From Leptolinea sp. UBA4782 (GTDB taxonomy: Bacteria; Chloroflexota; Anaerolineae; Anaerolineales; Anaerolineaceae), in assembly GCA_002403095.1 (NCBI GenBank), contig DHHC01000003.1:3031-67030 (forward strand): a DNA stretch of 64,000 bases. The letters are read 5' to 3'. Within the stretch, counting starts at the first letter, position 1, and every line of letters starts with the position of its first letter. A model generated the notes under the pieces. The model made no database searches. It was not told the origin of the DNA and saw only the letters and a list, made by a program, of their open reading frames with translations. Shown here piece after piece: positions 59,852 through 64,000 of the stretch. A program made the position numbers and the translations under genes.

Positions 59852-60847
59852 ATGACGCATCCAGATACCCGTATTTCAGTCACAGTTGATGATATTCAGG
59901 CTGCCAGCCAGCGCATCAACCCTTACATTCTGCACACCCCTCTCATTCCATCCCGCTTTCTTTCCGAAAAATGCGCAGTGCCAGTATTTCTTAAACTGGA
60001 ATGCCTGCAGCCGACAGGTTCCTTTAAAATACGTGGGGCAACCAACCGGCTGCTGCAGCTCAGCCCTGAGGAAAAGCAGCGCGGGGTGATCACCGTATCC
60101 AGCGGCAATCACGGCCGGGCACTGGCATACACTGCTGCCCGGTTGGGGATCCCTGCAACCATTTTCTTGTCGGTTCATACACCCATCAACAAGGTCGAAG
60201 CGATCCGGAAAACCGGTGCAGTAACCATGGTAACCGGAGATTGTTACGATGAAGCCGAAGCTGCAGCCGTTGAATATGAACGGATACACAACCTGGTACA
60301 CATCCCTTCATTTGATAACTTGCAAATCATTGCAGGACAGGGAACAATTGCCTTAGAAATATTTGAGGATGCTCCAGCCACCCGCCACATCATTTTCCCG
60401 CTTTCAGGCGGCGGAATGGGTTCCGGGATTGGGATCGTTGCCAGGAACCAGAACCCGCCAGCCTCCATTTGGGGGGTCAGCATGGAAAGAGCTCCGGTCA
60501 TGGTTCGCAGCCTGGAAGCAGGCAAAGTGCTCACCCTGCCGGAAGAGGAAACCCTTGCAGATGGATTGAAAGGCGGCCTGGGGATCACCAACCAGTACAC
60601 TTTTTTTCTATGCCAGCAGCTGGTTGACCATACTGCATTGGTCAGTGAGGAAGAGATCGGCAAGGCAATTGTTTTTCTCTACAAGGAGCACCACCTGATT
60701 GTCGAAGGATCAGGCGCAGTTGGCGTTGCTGCCCTGCTGTCAGGCAAAGTCGTGCCGGACGGTCCGGCTACAGTGGTTATCAGCGGCAGCAATATTGACC
60801 TGCCGGTGCTTATGCGGCTGGTGAAAGAATACTCAGGTCTTTTTTGA
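59852..60847 (+). CDS. PLP-dependent threonine/serine dehydratase-like enzyme
   Basis: A 331-aa fold-type II PLP protein. GSFKIRGATNRL (about 56-67) has the Schiff-base Lys, VSSGNHGRALAY (about 81-92) and the phosphate loop SGGGMGSGIG (about 187-196). It lacks the regulatory ACT domain of biosynthetic IlvA, so it is a catabolic or side-chain-specific dehydratase (TdcB, EutB-like). Its 3' end overlaps the ABC permease gene by 15 bp in opposite orientation. AGCAGGTACCCA precedes the start. Confidence 0.85.
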   Translation: MTHPDTRISVTVDDIQAASQRINPYILHTPLIPSRFLSEKCAVPVFLKLECLQPTGSFKIRGATNRLLQLSPEEKQRGVITVSSGNHGRALAYTAARLGIPATIFLSVHTPINKVEAIRKTGAVTMVTGDCYDEAEAAAVEYERIHNLVHIPSFDNLQIIAGQGTIALEIFEDAPATRHIIFPLSGGGMGSGIGIVARNQNPPASIWGVSMERAPVMVRSLEAGKVLTLPEEETLADGLKGGLGITNQYTFFLCQQLVDHTALVSEEEIGKAIVFLYKEHHLIVEGSGAVGVAALLSGKVVPDGPATVVISGSNIDLPVLMRLVKEYSGLF

Positions 60848-61513
60848 TTCCATTTCAAATCCCGGGATGCGGCTTTTCCGCTCCAGGTATTTCAGGACTT
60901 CATTCAGAATAAACACCATAACCAGGTAAACCACAGCCACAGCCAGGTAGCTGCTGATTGGATCGTACGTGTCGGTGGCAGCACGCTTGGCTTTTGCCAT
61001 CAGGTCCTGTACAGCGATCAGGAAGACGACCGCCGTGGTTTTCAACAGTGAAATCGGTTCGTTTGACCAGGCCGGGATCACCAGCCTGAGCGCCTGGGGC
61101 AGGATGACGTACCAGATCGTCTTCCAGCGCGACAAGCCGATCGCACGCCCCGCTGTCATTTGCGATTCGCCAATGGACTGGATTGCCCCCCGGAAGTATT
61201 CGGCCTGGTAAGCAGCGCTGTTCAACCCCAGCGCCAGGTAAGCGGAAAGGGTTTGGGAAAGGGTCAACCCCAGAGACGGCAGACCATAATAGATCAGGAA
61301 GAGCTGCACCAGGAGCGGGGTGCCGCGAAACAGCTCAAGATAGCCGATGGCAATCACCCTCAGCCACTTTGGGCCGTAGGTTCTTGCAACCGCCAGTCCC
61401 AACCCAAGCACAAAGCCGATCAGCAGGCCTACTGCAGTCAACTCAAGGGTGACTGCAGCACCCTGCAGAAAGCTGGGCAGATACTCCCTAAAGATGTTGA
61501 ACCAGCTAACCAT
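60833..61513 (-). CDS. Polar amino acid ABC transporter permease
   Basis: A 226-aa HisM/GlnP-type permease with five membrane helices and the EAA loop GRAIGLSRWKTIWYVILPQALR (about 132-153). Start ATG 61513, four codons inside the ATPase gene (8-bp overlap). It works with the ATPase, the second permease and the binding protein in one minus-strand operon; the two permeases presumably form a heterodimer. Confidence 0.93.
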   Translation of the reverse strand: MVSWFNIFREYLPSFLQGAAVTLELTAVGLLIGFVLGLGLAVARTYGPKWLRVIAIGYLELFRGTPLLVQLFLIYYGLPSLGLTLSQTLSAYLALGLNSAAYQAEYFRGAIQSIGESQMTAGRAIGLSRWKTIWYVILPQALRLVIPAWSNEPISLLKTTAVVFLIAVQDLMAKAKRAATDTYDPISSYLAVAVVYLVMVFILNEVLKYLERKSRIPGFEMESKKT

Positions 61514-62279
61514 TTCCTTGCTCTGTATCCTTTTTCCCGTACAACTCAGTGATCTTCCACAGGAATTCGCGTGTGCGCTCATTCTTGGGATGATAGAAGA
61601 GGTCATTAGGTGAACCTTCTTCCACGACACTGCCCTTCTCCAGGAACACGATCCGGTCCGCAACCTCGCGTGCAAAGCCCATTTCGTGCGTCACAACCAG
61701 CATGGTCATGCCTTCTAATGCAAGTTTGCGCATTACTTCAAGCACTTCGCCGATTAACTCGGGGTCAAGCGCTGAAGTCGGTTCATCAAATAACATCACC
61801 CGCGGGTCCATTGCAAGGGCGCGTGCAATCGCTACCCGCTGCTGCTGCCCTCCAGAGAGCTGCCCGGGGTAATGCCCTGCCCGGTCTAGCAAACCCACAC
61901 GTTCTAATTCCTGCATGGCTTTTAACTGTGCATCTGCAGGATTCATGTGCTTCACCCGGGTCAGCCCCAGGCGCACATTTTCCAGCGCAGTCAGGTGGTT
62001 GAACAGCAGGAAATTCTGGAAAACCATCCCGATATGCTGCCGCACCTTGTCCTCATCACACTCTTTACAGGTGATTTCTTTGTCGTCCAGCCAAATTTCC
62101 CCTGCATCCGATCGTGTAAGCAGATTAATGCAGCGCAGCAGGGTGCTTTTCCCTGTCCCGCTCGGTCCAATGATCACAATGGTGTCGCCTTCATTAACGG
62201 AAAGGTTAATGTCATGGAAGACGACATTTTCTCCGTATTTTTTTGTCAGGTTCTTAATAGTAAGGATTGGTTTCGACAT
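61506..62279 (-). CDS. Polar amino acid ABC transporter ATPase
   Basis: A 257-aa ATPase of the GlnQ/HisP type. Walker A GPSGTGKST (about 39-47), Q-loop VFQNFLLFNHLT, signature LSGGQQQRVA (about 145-154) and Walker B VMLFDEPTSALDPE. Start ATG 62279. Unlike standard GlnQ it has two cysteines (TCKECDED) before the Q-loop. It lies between the two permeases in the operon. Confidence 0.95.
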   Translation of the reverse strand: MSKPILTIKNLTKKYGENVVFHDINLSVNEGDTIVIIGPSGTGKSTLLRCINLLTRSDAGEIWLDDKEITCKECDEDKVRQHIGMVFQNFLLFNHLTALENVRLGLTRVKHMNPADAQLKAMQELERVGLLDRAGHYPGQLSGGQQQRVAIARALAMDPRVMLFDEPTSALDPELIGEVLEVMRKLALEGMTMLVVTHEMGFAREVADRIVFLEKGSVVEEGSPNDLFYHPKNERTREFLWKITELYGKKDTEQGNG

Positions 62280-62292
62280 ACCTGCCTCCCGG

Positions 62293-62937
62293 TCATGGAT
62301 TCGCAGGGATGCGCAGCCGGCGCTCAAGCGCATCCAGTGAACGGTTGGTAACAAATACCAGGATGAAATAGATCAATGCTGCAGCAGTGAATGCCAGGAA
62401 GGGTTCCTGTGTGCTGGCACTGATTAGCTGAGCCCTGCGTAGGATTTCAGGCACTCCCAGGGCATAAACCAGTGAAGAATCTTTAATGACAATTGCCGCC
62501 TCGTTCGACCAGGGCGGTATCGCCAGCCGCACGGTCTGCGGCAGAATGATGTAGCGGATCGCCTGTATTTTGTTCATCCCAATTGCGCGCGCAGCCATCA
62601 TCTGCCCGCCGCTTACAGACAGGATCGCCCCCCGGATGATTTCCATCTGGTAAGCGCTGGTAACAATCCCAAGCGATATCGAACCTGCCCAAAAAGGTGA
62701 GAGATTGATACTTCCCGAAACGATAAAGTAGAGGATGAAAAGCAGTACAATCGGCGGCAAGCCGCGCATTATAGTGCTGTAAAGCGCGGTCAGGCGTTGA
62801 ATAACCTTTCCCCCATAAACATTTGCCAGCGCAAACAGCGTGCCAATCACCAGCCCTGAAGGAAGAGCGATCAAGGTCACTGCTATGGTATATGCAGTTC
62901 CTGACGCAATGTATTTCAGAAAGCTGGCAACATCCAT
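62293..62937 (-). CDS. Polar amino acid ABC transporter permease
   Basis: A 214-aa HisQ-type permease. The EAA loop is ARAIGMNKIQAIRYIILPQTVR (about 115-136). MRGLPPIVLLFILYF and SLGIVTSAYQMEIIRGAI are also typical. It is 58 codons downstream of a hairpin that separates it from the binding protein gene. Confidence 0.93.
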   Translation of the reverse strand: MDVASFLKYIASGTAYTIAVTLIALPSGLVIGTLFALANVYGGKVIQRLTALYSTIMRGLPPIVLLFILYFIVSGSINLSPFWAGSISLGIVTSAYQMEIIRGAILSVSGGQMMAARAIGMNKIQAIRYIILPQTVRLAIPPWSNEAAIVIKDSSLVYALGVPEILRRAQLISASTQEPFLAFTAAALIYFILVFVTNRSLDALERRLRIPANP

Positions 62938-62987
62938 TCCCTCTCGCCTCCTGTTTCAGGATCGGATTGATTCCGCCTTGCCCTTAT

Positions 62988-63036
62988 AAAAACCTAGGGG
63001 ATAACGCCGCTCTCGTGTAAGACCAGCGTTATCCCC
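62988..63036 (-). terminator. Intra-operon terminator after the binding protein gene
   Basis: GGGGATAACGC / GCGTTATCCCC, an 11-bp perfect stem with an 18-base loop, followed on the minus strand by TTTTTAT. It lies between the binding protein and permease genes and would lower transport-gene expression relative to the binding protein. Confidence 0.8.
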
Positions 63037-63055
63037 TGATTACCTTCAGCGATTG

Positions 63056-63841
63056 TTAATTATTTAAATATTTCTTTGCCAGCTCGTCAATGAACCCTTC
63101 ATCCTGTAACTCTTTGATGATGCGGTTCACTTCTGCCTGTACTTCAGCATCACCCTCACGAACGACAATGTTTACCGGCCCTGTAGAGAGTACACCATGA
63201 TACACAATCTTCATGCCGCCAAACTGGCTCTCAATCGCCTGTGCCGGGATGTAATCCGCCATCAACACCTCGATCCTGCCTGCCTGCAGGTCCAGGGCTG
63301 CCTGGTCTACCCGTTCGTAGCTCATGAGATTTGCTGCATCCATCAAACCGGTACCAATGAGGTTATCAAGAATCCAGCCTTCCTGGGTGGTTCCAGATTG
63401 GGCGCCCACTTTGAAGTTGGCAAGGTTTTCGGGGACGGACAGGTCGCCAGCAAAACCTTCCGGCACTATAAACGCATCTTCGCTGGTATAGTAGGCATCC
63501 GAAAAGTCCACTGACTTATCTTTGTCTTCATCATAATTGAAAGCAGCAATCGACATATCCAGTTTTTCTTCCTGGACGGAGGCAACCAGGCTGTCGAAAG
63601 GCATGTCCTTCCATTCAACGGTTACACCCATGCGCTTGCCTATTTCGTTCATCAGGTCAACATCAAAGCCTGTCATGTTTCCGGCTTCATCTACAAACTC
63701 AAAAGGCGGGTAGTCTGCAGAAGTTCCCACAACAATTTTTCCGGCGGTTTTAATGTCATCCAGGTGATTGGTGACTGGTTTACATCCCACCAGTGCCAGT
63801 ACGAAGGTCAGCACAACAACAAGAAAAATCAGGCGTTTCAT
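63056..63841 (-). CDS. Amino acid-binding lipoprotein of an ABC transporter
   Basis: A 261-aa substrate-binding protein. Lipoprotein signal MKRLIFLVVVLTFVLALVGC with lipid Cys at 20. GTSADYPPFEFVDEAGNMTGFDVDLMNEIG (about 39-68) is the SBP family-3 signature. It binds a polar or branched amino acid at the cell surface. It is the first gene of the four-gene transport operon (binding protein, permease, ATPase, permease); 63842-64000 upstream is AT-rich and holds the unassigned promoter. Confidence 0.93.
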   Translation of the reverse strand: MKRLIFLVVVLTFVLALVGCKPVTNHLDDIKTAGKIVVGTSADYPPFEFVDEAGNMTGFDVDLMNEIGKRMGVTVEWKDMPFDSLVASVQEEKLDMSIAAFNYDEDKDKSVDFSDAYYTSEDAFIVPEGFAGDLSVPENLANFKVGAQSGTTQEGWILDNLIGTGLMDAANLMSYERVDQAALDLQAGRIEVLMADYIPAQAIESQFGGMKIVYHGVLSTGPVNIVVREGDAEVQAEVNRIIKELQDEGFIDELAKKYLNN

Positions 63842-64000
63842 TTGTCCTCCAAATTGGATTGCTCAGGCAGTTGATTGATACGTTAACGTATTATATAACA
63901 CAATAGAAGCAGCTATGTCGCTGATAAATGAATTTCAGTAAAAATTGCTAATAAAAGTGTTAACTTTCCCCCTTATAGTTACTGTATCAAATTCCCATAG

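Overview
The window looks like a chromosomal segment of an anaerobic Chloroflexota bacterium, most likely class Anaerolineae. This is judged from the gene families and from lipoproteins without outer-membrane genes; there is no rRNA in the window to confirm it. Coding density is high and convergent or co-directional genes often overlap by a few bases. I saw no insertion sequence, prophage or CRISPR array.

Layout. 1-6.7 kb: the end of an AlkZ-like winged-helix protein, a 1162-aa GH13-type protein, a GH57 hydrolase and a sugar-nucleotide-epimerase-like reductase. 6.8-9.9 kb: a TIM-barrel-like protein, an FtsZ homologue with a changed T7 loop, and two small genes. 10-13.2 kb: a secreted protein, a tatC-tatA-tatB operon and an unknown protein. 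13.2-17 kb: a peroxiredoxin-glutaredoxin fusion with UGA at the peroxidatic cysteine, divergent from an operon of a UbiD-family decarboxylase and the two subunits of aconitase X. The latter trio matches the archaeal-type mevalonate branch. 17-18.2 kb: a nucleoside hydrolase lipoprotein.

18.4-27.3 kb is a redox and arsenic-type region. It holds a membrane heme-b-like protein with an internal Tat motif, an ArsR regulator, a thioredoxin-like selenoprotein (motif U-x-x-C) and a COG0701 permease in one direction; a group 3-like [NiFe] hydrogenase pair; a membrane-anchored rhodanese; an AbrB-radical SAM fusion; and ACR3 with a second ArsR. Three copies of one inverted repeat (ATATTC-N8-GAATRT) lie before arsR1, the permease and arsR2, which suggests one small regulon.

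27.4-41.3 kb: tRNA-Gln(CUG) directly before glnS, a membrane protein, an ANT(6)-like nucleotidyltransferase with a double GNAT protein, tetR and a GH13 amylase, a mevalonate-diphosphate-decarboxylase-family enzyme, rseP, a HEAT-repeat protein, acylphosphatase, uvrB, and an AT-rich patch with a YubB/Api92-like gene behind a 28-bp palindrome. 41.4-54.8 kb: mfd-pth, small membrane proteins, nnr, a membrane-fused spermidine-synthase-like protein, a Lit-like protein, gpmA, a MalK-type ATPase, a 6S-RNA-like ncRNA, thpR, rsfS and bcp. 54.9-63.8 kb: two moeA genes (one fused to a binding-protein-like domain), a UbiA homologue, a pteridine-reductase-like SDR, a threonine-dehydratase-like enzyme and a complete polar amino acid ABC transporter.

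The strongest observations are two selenocysteine genes that ordinary gene calling would split or miss, the shared ArsR operator, the coexistence of AcnX/UbiD with a classical decarboxylase, and an FtsZ whose T7-loop second aspartate is histidine. Several genes have a good -10 box only 7-10 bases before the ATG and no Shine-Dalgarno, so leaderless mRNAs appear to be used.
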